Source: Byssothecium circinans | Lineage: Eukaryota; Ascomycota; Dothideomycetes; Pleosporales; Massarinaceae | DNA: 64,000 bases | Direction: 5' to 3' | Assembly (NCBI GenBank): GCA_010015675.1 | Contig: ML977030.1 | Location: forward strand, 233,539 to 297,538 | In this document: in pieces, positions 10,457 through 20,880 of the stretch | Position numbering within the stretch: the first letter of the stretch is position 1 | Layout of the letters: the number at the start of each line of letters is the position of its first letter | The notes under the pieces: model-generated | Told to the model about the DNA's origin: nothing | What the model saw: only the letters and a program-made list of their open reading frames with translations | The model's database searches: none | Program-made: the position numbers and the translations under genes

Positions 10457-11134
10457 CTACCGTGTATCGTCCTTGGGAATAGTTGCCACCAAAGTACACC
10501 GTTGTAATCCATCAAAGGACTTCACACGATGCACAAGTATTTCAAAGTCGAGAGACCTTGGTATCACGGCCCTCGTTCCCATAAAACAATACTGTGGGAG
10601 CCTCATATCGTACATGCCGTTCTGATTCCCTTCGCGATGAAACTTTTTCACAGCCTTTGTGCAACGCATCGCCCTGCGATTCAGAGCCAAAATTGCCTCA
10701 TAATGGTCTCTCCAGGTGTGCCAGGACCCAATCCGAAAACGTTCCCCTGCTCCAAATCCTTCTGAGCTGACTTTGATCCAGCTGTGGCTTGTACCATCCC
10801 TTGCGTCCAGATATTCTAGAACCCTGGTGGCTTTCTCGAGATCCGCTAGGCCGTTTACTGGGTGGGAGAGGGTATGATCGAGCCACTGGATGTTGCAGGT
10901 AGGACAAATGGCATTTCCCGCCAGTATCCACTTCGTGATGCAATTGAACCCGAATACACAACCACAGCCACCTGTGTTTATTTGACAGGCCTCTTCCGCA
11001 CTTAGATCATTCTCGCAGATAACGCAGGTTTCTGGAATATCTTCTTGGTTGGGAGCAGAGAAGAGCATTACGTAGTAATATTTTTGAAGACGGCTGGTGA
11101 TGTTGTCACCATCTGATGGCTCTGATGAGTCCAT
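10457..11134 (-). CDS. Divergent RING-finger protein, Cys at ligand 4 and Gly at ligand 5 (cluster member 6)
   Basis: A 225-aa single-exon protein from ATG at 11134. Ligand positions read C37, C40, C57, C59, [G62], C65, C77 and C80. The core is CGCVFGFNC, so the usual His is Cys and the fifth ligand is Gly. It ends CPTCNIQWL, keeping an aromatic/aliphatic pair after the last Cys. The following 140 residues contain Trp and basic residues and no known domain. It clearly belongs with its neighbours by position and by the end motif, but is among the most altered at the metal site. Whether the second zinc is bound is uncertain. Confidence 0.7.
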   Translation of the reverse strand: MDSSEPSDGDNITSRLQKYYYVMLFSAPNQEDIPETCVICENDLSAEEACQINTGGCGCVFGFNCITKWILAGNAICPTCNIQWLDHTLSHPVNGLADLEKATRVLEYLDARDGTSHSWIKVSSEGFGAGERFRIGSWHTWRDHYEAILALNRRAMRCTKAVKKFHREGNQNGMYDMRLPQYCFMGTRAVIPRSLDFEILVHRVKSFDGLQRCTLVATIPKDDTR

Positions 11135-11531
11135 TTTGTTGGGCTGGGAGTTTTCCTTAGCGGGTTAAATGTCTTCGAGATTTGTTACAAGGAGTTGAGG
11201 AAGGCGTTGAGGGTGCTGAAGGAGGCGAAATATACTCTAAATATCGTTCACAGGTGCGGATAATACTGCATTCGTAGGCGGCGTGGATGTCGAGAGCCAA
11301 CGTATAACACATCAATGTGCGAGATTGCGACTGCAAGAAATTTGGAGGACAATCCAGTATTGAATTTCCTTACTGAACATCTCAGTGAGGTGATGTGGAA
11401 TGAATTTATCTCCTTCGGCAATGGAAGCCACTGAGTGACATCAACCTATGAACGAGCTGTCTGCGAACAATGAAATTTGCACAGAGGGCGTACCTGTCAA
11501 CATATTGGCAGTATCATTGCAATAGCTAAAT

Positions 11532-12101
11532 TCAGCCTGCCGAGTCGGACAGCTCAAACAGAGCCAAAACAACCTTCCCGCGCTCGTCAACAGATTTCAC
11601 TTCTTTATTCCGTACGCGAATACACTCTATGACCTCTCCCCAAGAAGCATCACCGCCCCATTCCATCTTCGGACTTTGGACACAGCCTTTCACCTGCAAA
11701 TCCACATCCTTTGCGCGCAGTAATTCCTCCAGGTGGCTGAGGTTGCGAGACGGGTCAGACAAGTCAAACCAGATATTGCGACAGATTGGGCACTTGTTTG
11801 CCCATGGCCGTTTCGTTATTATGAGCTTCGTGAGGCATCTATAGCCAAAGACATGGTCGCAATCCTTGGAAATGATGCGGATGGCTCGATGTTTCTCGGG
11901 CGCGTCGGCATCAGCATCTGTGTAAGTCTCTGTACATATTGGGCAGGTATCCGTAGGCTTTACGTCCACCGCTGCGGTATAAGGGACGGGAATTATCGAA
12001 CGCTGGGTGATGGGGGTGGGAATATCTGCCGGCGATTCCAGTGGAGGTAGGCGGCCAGATCTCTGGGCAGAGAAGAACGCAAATCGCGATAGGGGGCGCA
12101 T
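11532..12101 (-). CDS. RING-finger protein, glycine at ligand 5 (cluster member 7)
   Basis: A 189-aa single-exon protein from ATG at 12101. Ligands are C53, C56, C81, H83, [G86], C89, C104 and C107 (core CDHVFGYRC), ending CPICRNIWF. The loop between the second and third ligands is long and Asp/Ala-rich. After the RING a helical segment (SHLEELLRAKDVDLQVKG) and a small hydrophobic C-terminus follow. It is the last of seven minus-strand members. The next RING gene lies divergently on the plus strand from 12685, so 12102-12684 is a shared promoter region. Confidence 0.75.
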   Translation of the reverse strand: MRPLSRFAFFSAQRSGRLPPLESPADIPTPITQRSIIPVPYTAAVDVKPTDTCPICTETYTDADADAPEKHRAIRIISKDCDHVFGYRCLTKLIITKRPWANKCPICRNIWFDLSDPSRNLSHLEELLRAKDVDLQVKGCVQSPKMEWGGDASWGEVIECIRVRNKEVKSVDERGKVVLALFELSDSAG

Positions 12102-12684
12102 GCTTTCCGATGCGTGGAGTGCGTATCGTAGTCTATAACAACCACGTGGATATCAAACTGTTCCGAGAATCTGATGGCACTATCTTATACACCCAAGACC
12201 TACCATTCATCCCCGCGTATAATCACTCAATAGCTGTCAAAAAGTTTTCTTCCATTTCGAACCATGGACGTCGCCCGGCTGAAGGCGGGCACTACGTTCA
12301 CCATGTTTTTTGAGGCTGAGATGCGGATCTTGTGCTTCGTCGTACTGCCTTATTTCGTGACCATTCTCACCGGTTGAGGCGCGGTTGGTGATGAGCCAAT
12401 CGAAGTGAATGGCGAATGCAAGACGAGCCTAGCGCGGCTTGGCGTGCTAGCCTCCGACCGCCGGCTGCCGTGTAACGTGAGCCACGACAAACCTGCGCTC
12501 GCCTCTCTTCTTCACAACAGCAACAGCAACTGACAAGAGAACAGGCACGCTCCCATATCCTTGAAGACAACATCTATATACATCGTATTGCTCTGCCGGA
12601 GTATTGACGACGGGCATTACAGCCTATTCATTGTACTGGGACAGTCGCTAACTTTGCTGCCCATTGCCTGTAGGCCCTCCAAGT

Positions 12685-14568
12685 ATGGATCCGTTAGGCA
12701 AGTCGAAGGCTCGCTACCTTGGGCCGCGCCCCGACAACGACACCTTTGCAACCCAGCAGGAGTTTCTCGACAGCCTCGTGCCTGTAGAGATCGAGTCTGT
12801 ACCAGAGGGCAGCCGCACGTGTGGCTACTGCTGGAGGTTCTACGGTGAAGTGACCCCGGGAGAGGACGACGCAGAACTTCCGGTGCAATTCAAGTGCGGC
12901 CACTATCACGGAGAAGCATGTGCGAAGAGACTGTTCGCTTTGCCGGAAATGACGAAGTTCAAATTGCAGCCGCTGTCATTCGCGCCTGGCTCGAAAGGCG
13001 CCAAGCTCGGAGAGGCGCTACATGCAACTATCGCGGCAACGAAACCTACAGGTGAAGTGGATCTCGCGGGGAAGGAGAAAGTCTTCCGCCAGCTGGTCAA
13101 CGTCCTCGGCACTCGTACGTATATTGATTAGGCTTGCGTTTTACCGCCCAGAACTGCGGACATTATATCCAAGCTTTTGGCACAAAACTATACGCAACAT
13201 CGCTCGCTAACTTTCTTGTGTAGAGCCTCGCGGCCAAGGTGTAGATGCCGAATGGAGTCACCGCCTCCTCCAAGCACTCACGCTAGAGACCAACGTCATG
13301 AATATCCACATTCTTGAGAATGGCATCGTCCTGGACGTTCTGCGGCCACCCACGTTGTTTGGAAGTGGCCCTGCCCCATTCCCCGGCCCGCTCGCCGCTA
13401 GTGCCAATCTCTTTACAGCGGCTATGACGGCGGTTACGTCTGACAGCAGCAGTGACTCTTCGCCGCACTCCCCAGACACCATTACGGAGGGATTTGTCGG
13501 CCCATTCGGAAGCAAGGCAGCTATCTTAGGCGGGTGGGAGCCCACAGTGCATCCAAGCACCATGTTCGACATAAAGGGCGCACCACCGGGGCCATTCAAG
13601 CCCACAGTCCCAGCTACGCCCAAAACCGAAGCCGAACTTGTACATGAAATTGAGCAGATCAAGAAGAAACTTGGCTCGGCAGCGCAGAAACTTCAGCACC
13701 CCAAATTCAAGGTTTATGTGCCGCCCTTACCTTTTGACTTGTCAGCCCTAGTGCCACAGACTCCTGAAGGAGCATCACCCACGCCTACACTTCAAGATGC
13801 TCCCAAGCCAGCTGCCGAACTCGTAAAAGAACTATCCGGATTGAAGAAGAAGTGGAATATGGTCAAGAAAGCGATGCATCATGTCGTGAAGGCGCATGAC
13901 CAGGAGAAAGCAGCCAAAGAGAGGGCGGAGAAGCAACGAAGTGAGTGCCCTTCCCGTCGGTTGGTTGAGACGTACAATCGATTGTCAAAATACTTGACAT
14001 GGATCCCGAATTTTGCCTTTACTGACAGAGTCCAGTTCACCGGGAGGCCCAACAGAAGACGGTTGCCGTGATACTCGCTCGCTCGCTGGCTAAGGTGCAT
14101 GACGATTACGTGCAGTATCAAAAGTCTGCTGGCCAACAGCCTTCGCTACAGAAGCGAGAGTGGTCTCTGTCAGAGTTGAGTGTTGACTTGACAATGGCAT
14201 CATACCACGCACTCCGCAATGAGCTTCGAGTCACGAAAGAACTGCACACCAAAGACGTCGACGCGGAGCAATACGAAGTCAGCCCGCCTTATGGGTACCG
14301 AGGATATGAGAGCGACAGTGTCAGCGATGGTCCCGATGATAACACCCCTCCCGAGTACGAGGCGTCGGCCAAGATTGTGTATCTGACCCGACATTCCTGC
14401 CACAAGTGCGACGTCTTCCAAGGCACTGCCATCCCTCCGGTACCTCAATACATAACCTGGCAGGACGTTAGTCGCAAGGCTCCCGATGATTGCCCGTTGT
14501 GCCGCAAGGTCCTCTTCCTCACCGACCCTACCGGCTTGCCCAACTTGCAGCCTCACTTGCACGGTTGA
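12685..14568 (+). CDS. Large protein with a half RING at the N-terminus and a Cys-x2-Cys pair at the C-terminus
   Basis: Three exons (12685-13114, 13224-13940, 14036-14568) join in frame to 559 aa. The N-terminal part has C46, C49, C71, H73, [G76] and C79 (core CGHYHGEAC), aligning with the first six RING positions of the neighbours. No C-x2-C follows. Instead CPLCRKVLF, which looks exactly like the end of the neighbouring RINGs, lies at 535-538, after about 450 residues of Pro-rich and coiled-coil sequence with two similar units (TEAELVHEIEQIKKKL and AAELVKELSGLKKKW). A further CHKC at 504-507 could pair with it to make a separate zinc site. So it is either a RING opened by a huge insertion or two small zinc folds. 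The second intron's acceptor (CCAG, 14035) was chosen because it alone keeps the frame. Confidence 0.65.
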
Positions 14569-15233
14569 ACGACGACGAAACTGAGGAGGCTATATTGGGA
14601 TGAAATTTGGTGCATACGGCGTTATGGCGGGTAGAATAGGTCTTATTCATTGCTTTTCTGGGTACATTTGGCCTAGGAATAGGGTGGAAAGGCGTTCTGG
14701 AGCAGAGACGGCGAGCTCAACGTGTAGGATCGTTCTCCCAGTGCGAAGCCACAATTGATGGGATTTTGGTGGGTATCTATTCTCTGCCACACCTACATCA
14801 AGCCTTTTGGTGTGCTTGCGGCTGACTTAGTAGATACTTTCGAAGCTGTAGCATGCCAATGAAATGCACATAAATGCATGCCACATTTGCAAGTCCGCCT
14901 GCAACATGCCTATTACATCATCGTAGAATTGGCGGCCTAAGGTCAATGTTTACGGGCCTGGAAATAATGGCCCTTACTTTTCTCTCATAGGTTTTGCACA
15001 TACAAATTTAATACTACATACTTGATGGCCTCTATTTCCGTCGGTTATTCACTCTAAAGAGGTGGTGCAATTTCCCCTCAGCCTACGGAGCGCGTTTCCC
15101 TCGTTTGTTTCTGCACAATGCCCCGCCTACAAAACTCACCCTCACCTTCAACCTCTGGTAATACTCCCCTCTACCCTCCCTTTCTTCGCCAAGAGTGCTT
15201 GCAAACGCAACTTTACCCTACCTCAACGACAAC

Positions 15234-16316
15234 ATGTCACGCTCAACAATTCAAGTTCAATCCCCCTCATACATATCTTCCGACAACCACAGGAACAAGC
15301 AGAAGCAGGAATTCTCTCGAAAGCGACGCCACAGTAATGTCTCATCTTCCAGTCTCTCTAACAATGCGCCGTCGCTCACTCCACGGCCGGAAAAGATACA
15401 ACATACCTATAGTAAATTAACAAATCACGATGTCTCTAGTCAAGGCCCGCCCACACTCTCTAGCATGCCTAATCTCGCCCCGGTACCGACCGTCCCCGTT
15501 GAGCCACCCGCACCAGTAGACACTCCTCCTCCCCCGTTGCCTTCGCTCCTGAGCTACGTCGACCACTATCTCACGCGCGATACTTCCACGCACAATCAGC
15601 CACCAAGCACGCAAACAACCTGCGGGTGGTGCGTTCTCGAGCCTAACGGCTGCCCCGAGGGCTCAACTTTCCTGCCGCTCGTGCCTTGCGGTTGCTGGGT
15701 CCACTACCGCTGCTTCATATGGCACACCAGTCTCGACATCCCCGAACGCGGACGTTGCCCCCTCTGCAACACCCAGCTCTTCGAATGGGAGGGCATAACA
15801 ACTCTCACACTAACGACACGCACCGCTCTCCCGATGCCAAACCGCCCCTTCGCTACCGCAACCTCATACATCGATCCCCGCACGAAGCCTCTCATCGATT
15901 CCTCCGCCGCCGAATACGAGGCCGACTGCTGTACGATCTCGAGCCTGATCGCCGACAACTTCTACCGGCATCTCAATTTCGAATCCCCGTTTGAGGACCA
16001 GAGCCCAGACCTCACAAAGTGCTACTACGATGTCCTGCTTGCGATTGCCGGTGTGGGGTTGCCGCGCTCCGAGTGGTTGAAGTGGAAGACGCAGTGTGGG
16101 TTCTATCTGTTTGGGATGTTGGTTGCGTGTAAGATGCGGAGGTATCTTCTGGAGAAGCAGCCGGGAATTGTGCGCACGATAGCGTGGTGGAGGTTTGTGG
16201 AGGGGATGGAGAGTTTGGGGAGGAAGATTAGGGAGGAGGTGGAGGGTGTAGGTGCTGGATATGGCGGTGTGGTGGGTGGTGAGACTGAAGAACAGGCGGG
16301 AGCACCGGTGGTGTAA
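15234..16316 (+). CDS. RING-type zinc-finger protein with C-terminal helical domain
   Basis: A 360-aa protein from ATG at 15234; the frame extends upstream only to a GTG. The N-terminal 120 residues are Ser/Pro-rich and probably disordered. The zinc site is C130, C133, C152, C154, H157, C160, C175 and C178 (core CGCWVHYRC), a RING with Cys at ligand 4, and ends CPLCNTQLF. The last 130 residues contain several Trp/Tyr-rich helices around a Cys-Cys pair and have no domain I recognise. Gene 10457-11134 has the same CGC core, so the two may be closer relatives. A predicted E3 ligase. Confidence 0.7.
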   Translation: MSRSTIQVQSPSYISSDNHRNKQKQEFSRKRRHSNVSSSSLSNNAPSLTPRPEKIQHTYSKLTNHDVSSQGPPTLSSMPNLAPVPTVPVEPPAPVDTPPPPLPSLLSYVDHYLTRDTSTHNQPPSTQTTCGWCVLEPNGCPEGSTFLPLVPCGCWVHYRCFIWHTSLDIPERGRCPLCNTQLFEWEGITTLTLTTRTALPMPNRPFATATSYIDPRTKPLIDSSAAEYEADCCTISSLIADNFYRHLNFESPFEDQSPDLTKCYYDVLLAIAGVGLPRSEWLKWKTQCGFYLFGMLVACKMRRYLLEKQPGIVRTIAWWRFVEGMESLGRKIREEVEGVGAGYGGVVGGETEEQAGAPVV

Positions 16317-17974
16317 CTATGGCGGACGCTGGCGCAATGAGGGTGTGGATTTTACGGACGTTCAGCCGTGGACTTTGGTTTTTTCAATGGGTCGATTCAA
16401 CACGGGTGTAGTAAGGGTCATCATCTTGGCAGTAATGTGCGCGAAATCGCTAGCATCAGTGCGTTCGCGGATGACACATGGGAAGGACTTGTCATGTACG
16501 ACGGCTTATAGACGTATAAAATAGTTTGTGAGTGAAAAATCTCTTGATGACGTTTGGTGTATGTAAAATTCCGAGTTTCCAGCACGTGGAAATCGACTTA
16601 TGTACTTCAAAAGGTGAGTTCTTGCACTAGCCAGAAAGAAAATTTGTAGTACCGCTCCTGCCTCCAAATCTCTGTCAAATACCTCGGCTCAGAACCATTT
16701 CCAAGCTTTATGGTCTCTAAACACTTTCATCATACGGTAATCACGTGTTTCACCCGCCCTCCCGAATCCGTAGTCCGAACAGTACCCACATCATAGAATA
16801 AAGTCCCACTATGTCGATATGACCTTTGCACCATGAAATGATTTGGCTGGAAGGTAGTAGTGAAGAGGTATTTCTATAATTTCAGTTTTTACGAGTACCT
16901 ACGACTAACTCTCAGTTATCGGACACGGACGCAGACGTATGCCTTGCTCACGGATAATATTGGCAGCTCGTCCAGACGACCCATGCGGTGATGAGAAGGG
17001 CACATATCGGCGCTCTATAGATCGTTGAGGTGTTGAGGTACCTACCATTATTATGTTAGTATGCATGCATATATGGAGAGACGGAATTTTCTCGAGGATA
17101 TGATGCGCTAAGGTTTCTTTAAGGTATTATAGCGAGGAACGAAGCAAGGGTTTAGGCGAAGCTATTCGAAAGGACTGGGTATATAAAGAGAACTGATGGA
17201 TTATAGGTGGAGCAATGCAAAGCTCCATAGGGTAACAGAAAAATTACACGTAAGCAGTGTCGAAAATGGGAGAAGAAGGATGCTATGAGGTAACATATTG
17301 CGACAAAGAGATTTGGGGAGGCCATGACGAAAGGATTAATGGGGGTTGATGGGGCGGTTTATCCTCTTCTCTTCGATAGGGGAGGCTCAATAGTTTGGTA
17401 TCAAGAGCGTGGATGCAGTTTTCACAACGAACATGGTCCAATTCTTAAGCGAGAGGATCTTGGATAGGTTACAGTCTATTGAGAATTCAATCAGAAGCTA
17501 CCAAATGTATCCTTTTCTGCATCAAATAACGTGAAGCCGTCCACTTATGGGCTCTCGTATCATAAGATAATTTATCGACGAATGATGTTGCAAATATTCT
17601 TCGAAGTATGAACCTTGGATCTAAATTATCTCAGCCACTAGCTTCTTCCAGTGAAGTGCCCAGATATTTCCAAGCTACACTGGTCACGTGATTCGCAATT
17701 CACTCTAGTGCTAACGCCAGATCAGCAGCTTTGTAGGGTGGCATGCTTCAAGTATCGCTCGTCACGTGATTTACAATTCACTAATAGTGAGACGCACGTC
17801 CCCACGGAGTCTAAGCGCCTCACTGCCCCAGATACATAATACTGCACCTTTTAGTCTCACTGCACAATCAACACAACCGGAAAACATCAACTCTTGAGAC
17901 AGGTCCGGTCCAAAACACCCTACGAATACGGCTGTTACCACACAAATCTTTCCATCCTCAACTTTCAGATAAAT
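16317..17974. other. Gene-free stretch of about 1.65 kb
   Basis: Stop-rich in all frames, fairly AT-rich, with no RNA gene recognised. The last 300 bases must carry the promoter of the 17975 gene and contain a pair of CACGTG-centred direct repeats, listed separately. Confidence 0.4.
17684..17782. repeat. Two 21-base direct repeats with CACGTG core upstream of a RING gene
   Basis: TCACGTGATTCGCAATTCACT at 17684-17704 is repeated at 17762-17782 with only CG changed to TA. Both carry the E-box palindrome CACGTG and lie 78 bases apart, about 200 to 290 bases before the ATG at 17975. The two differences are transitions at one CpG. Candidate upstream sites for a bHLH factor such as a Cbf1-like protein, or a duplicated promoter block. 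Confidence 0.45.
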
Positions 17975-19024
17975 ATGTCTCTACCAACTTTATCGGAGCT
18001 CATCTCCACCGGCCTGACTCTCGTTTACCAGCCTGAGCGAGGGATATGCACAATCTGCCAGTGTGACATCGTCGAGTCAGATGACGGCTCGCCTCACCCT
18101 ATCAACGACGAGCCCACAAATTCTTCCACAACTGCAATCGTCGAGACGCCCTGCGCACACGCCTTCCACCGCGAGTGCCTGATCCCCTGGTTCGAAGGTC
18201 ACCACAAAAGACGGAACACATGCCCAAACTGCCGGGCGATCCTGTTCCATTCGAATATCCTGACCCCTGAGCAACAAGCCCGTCAGGACGCAGACGAGCA
18301 GGAACACGACGATTTCATGCTCGGTCGAAATCGCGAGGTCTACGATGATACCATGGACGTCGTTACGGACATCTTCAATGATGCCATCAGCGGCCAATCT
18401 CTCGAGTCCGACGAAAATTTTCTTCGGATCATTCAACAGGGAGCCTCCGTTTACTACCGGTACACAGGGAATACCCAGCGGACTATGTACCGAGAGGAGG
18501 ATGTCGTCCTGGTGCTTCAAAGTATCATTAGCCATGTTGGCCAACTGCTCTGTGAGCATGGAGTCACTGATGGCCAGCTTTTCGAGGAAGTCTTGCGTCT
18601 ATCAGAGATGTTAAATCTGCCTGCTGTCCAACAAAACCTGTTGTCGGGTGAGTGGACGGTCGATAGAATCTGCGAGGAGGCTCAGAGTAATGCCGACATC
18701 TATGCAGAGGACCTTGGGACGCCGGAATACTCGGAGGTTCAGCGGCTGCAAGATCTGGAGCGTGAGCGTCTGGAACTGGAAGCACAGCAACAGTCCCAAG
18801 ATCATGAGGGGCAAAACAACTTGGGGCCGGCTGATGCGCTGTCTGTGGAAAGCTTACTGCTTGGCAATGAGGATTTGCGCAATGCAGTTGATTGGTATCG
18901 TCGTCGGCTGGGACCGGACGGGGACAATCAGCGGGTATTCAATGATGTGCAGATGCTGGCCTCATTCTTACAAGACAGTACGCACCCTAGCGAAGAGCAG
19001 GAGCCGACAGAGAATGAGGTCTAG
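17975..19024 (+). CDS. RING-H2 protein
   Basis: A 349-aa single-exon protein from ATG at 17975 (a longer frame starts with TTG). The N-terminus has a full RING-H2: C25, C28, C60, H62, H65, C68, C83 and C86 (core CAHAFHREC, then IPWFEG), ending CPNCRAILF. The 31-residue loop between ligands 2 and 3 is acidic and Asn/Ser-rich. The remaining 260 residues are mostly helical and acidic without a known domain. The canonical Trp of the E2-binding groove is present in IPWF, so this is one of the best E3 candidates here. The small gene at 19052 follows after 27 bases. Confidence 0.78.
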   Translation: MSLPTLSELISTGLTLVYQPERGICTICQCDIVESDDGSPHPINDEPTNSSTTAIVETPCAHAFHRECLIPWFEGHHKRRNTCPNCRAILFHSNILTPEQQARQDADEQEHDDFMLGRNREVYDDTMDVVTDIFNDAISGQSLESDENFLRIIQQGASVYYRYTGNTQRTMYREEDVVLVLQSIISHVGQLLCEHGVTDGQLFEEVLRLSEMLNLPAVQQNLLSGEWTVDRICEEAQSNADIYAEDLGTPEYSEVQRLQDLERERLELEAQQQSQDHEGQNNLGPADALSVESLLLGNEDLRNAVDWYRRRLGPDGDNQRVFNDVQMLASFLQDSTHPSEEQEPTENEV

Positions 19025-19051
19025 AACGGGCATGGCGGCACTGTTGTTTGG

Positions 19052-19435
19052 ATGGTCAATACCTCAATGGTCCAACCCACCGAAAAAGACAACGAGGAGC
19101 CCCAGAGTAGTTCACAGGCTCTCCAAGATGATTCCAGACCTCTCGGCTATTCCCCCGAGGACGCCCCATTTCTGGGATACGGCCAAGCCACGCCCAACAG
19201 AAGGCAGAATTTATACCCAGCCATCGCCTCCGTATTCGCGCCCCTGGTCCTTTCCAACTTTGAAGGCGACCATGATGGATATAGTCTGGAGATCCAATTC
19301 TGGGATGGTGCAGAGGGGTTTCAAGACCTTGGGCAAGGTGTCTACCATTTGCTGGACGCAAATGGAGAGATAATGGCTGCAGTGCGGGCGGAGGGCATTG
19401 TGTGGACTCGATCAGGTATCGAGACGTTGAACTAG
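19052..19435 (+). CDS. Small protein of unknown function, close behind a RING gene
   Basis: A 127-aa frame from ATG at 19052. I do not recognise a domain. The N-terminal third is polar and probably disordered. The rest looks like a compact beta-rich fold with aromatic positions (SLEIQFWDG, GVYHLLDANGE, EGIVWTRS). It begins 28 bases after the stop of the RING-H2 gene on the same strand, so it may be a separate gene, a downstream cistron or a mis-split last exon. I found no intron that would join the two frames. Confidence 0.35.
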   Translation: MVNTSMVQPTEKDNEEPQSSSQALQDDSRPLGYSPEDAPFLGYGQATPNRRQNLYPAIASVFAPLVLSNFEGDHDGYSLEIQFWDGAEGFQDLGQGVYHLLDANGEIMAAVRAEGIVWTRSGIETLN

Positions 19436-19959
19436 AAGCTTTCGGAGGAGGGTACAAATGAAGAGCTCGAAGACTGATGGGTAGGCATCAGTGGTGGGGT
19501 GATATAAGGGCGATGTGGGAGGGAAATATACGGCAATAGGCGCGGTTGTCGGGTCCTTGTTGAGGTTGGTGTTGCAACACAGTTTACCAAGTTTTTTTGT
19601 TTTTACAAGTCGTTGTAATGTCGCATGAAGCTTCGGCCTGGTCCTGAGGAGAAGAAGAGAGGGAAAATACTCTTGCATGAATAATGATTTGAACGAAGTT
19701 GTGCTGAAATATTCCGTGTATGAGATGTAATCTACGCCAACCAATGGCACAAATACCACGCAGTCCGTCCAACTAAACCTTTGCAACACCAGTTCGTCCC
19801 GAACTATTTTCCCAAATGTATCATCACCTCTTCTTCAATTGAATCTTCGAGTCCCCCAAATACAGCACCGCGCGAGTTGGCAGAGCCTTGTGACAACAAA
19901 GGGACCGGATTCCGTCGAAGTGCCGCATGAAAAATCGAGTAAATCGCAGAGCCTCATCA

Positions 19960-20880
19960 CTATGGATTATTCTCATACAGCCATGCCCCATTACTTTCGG
20001 GATCAGGTTCGACCCATGCTGCCGTCTCAAACGTGGTGAAGTATCCGCCACCAAACCAGATTCGCGCAGGATGGTTCTCAGTATGGATAACGTTTTCAAA
20101 GCGCACAATGGAAGTAAAGCTGCTTTCAAGCACCCGAAGAGGTCTACGGGTGGCAGCTGTAGCCTGTAAGATAAATGGCTGCGGTGCGGCCTGCGGATAT
20201 GGACCAATGTTGTTTAGGATTGGCAGCGGGGGTGGGAGCCAAAACTGCATAGGTATTATTGTCTGGTTGTTTAATACCGCTTGTTGATGAGCCTGGCAAG
20301 CAGGGATGACTTGCTGCGGAGATACAAAAAGTGCCGCCGGCGGGACGTCGTCTTGAATGGCACCGTACTGGTGGGCGGGAGGACAGATATATGTATCGTC
20401 TGGAGGGAAAACAGTAGCCGGTGAAAGATTACCAAGCTGCTGCTGCTGATGTGCAGCAGAGTAGGCGATACCTTGTTCTAAAGGATAACGCACAAGGAAC
20501 GCCGGAGGTACGGCATGAGCAACGCGCTGCTGTCCGTCGTTCGCAAGCGTGACGAATCCCCAAGGTGGTGACCGATTGATCCTCCAATCGCTATTGTAAT
20601 TGACGCGCGAGCGAGGAGCGGGAGGCATATTCTCATTCTGATAGTCGCGGTAGAGCTCGTTATCCGCTTGCGGCTCTTGAGGTACGTTAACAACGTTCTG
20701 CGCGTCACGGTATATTTGCATCTCGCTCTCCACTGGACCCATCGGCGCTTGAACAATGTCATTGTCAACGGTCGGTACGGCCTTTTTCTCTTCCTTGCTG
20801 ATGCCATCCTCGACCGAAACACTTCCGTTGTCTTCGACTTCGACTTGGTCACCCGCGTCGCAGTCTTGTGCATGCTCCAT
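19960..20880 (-). CDS. Gln/Pro-rich protein of unknown function
   Basis: A 306-aa open frame from ATG at 20880. The N-terminal 70 residues are acidic. The middle is rich in Pro, Gln, Ala and Asn and resembles a disordered or transactivation-type segment. The C-terminal 60 residues become aromatic and ordered (RIWFGGGYFTTFETAAW). No known domain, zinc site, signal peptide or membrane helix is seen. It is convergent with the small gene at 19052-19435. Confidence 0.4.
   Translation of the reverse strand: MEHAQDCDAGDQVEVEDNGSVSVEDGISKEEKKAVPTVDNDIVQAPMGPVESEMQIYRDAQNVVNVPQEPQADNELYRDYQNENMPPAPRSRVNYNSDWRINRSPPWGFVTLANDGQQRVAHAVPPAFLVRYPLEQGIAYSAAHQQQQLGNLSPATVFPPDDTYICPPAHQYGAIQDDVPPAALFVSPQQVIPACQAHQQAVLNNQTIIPMQFWLPPPLPILNNIGPYPQAAPQPFILQATAATRRPLRVLESSFTSIVRFENVIHTENHPARIWFGGGYFTTFETAAWVEPDPESNGAWLYENNP

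Noticed and set aside
18648..19373. 241-codon plus-strand frame overlapping the RING-H2 gene and the 19052 gene
   Set aside because: It overlaps the better supported frames and is rich in Arg, Trp and Met as expected of an out-of-frame shadow.
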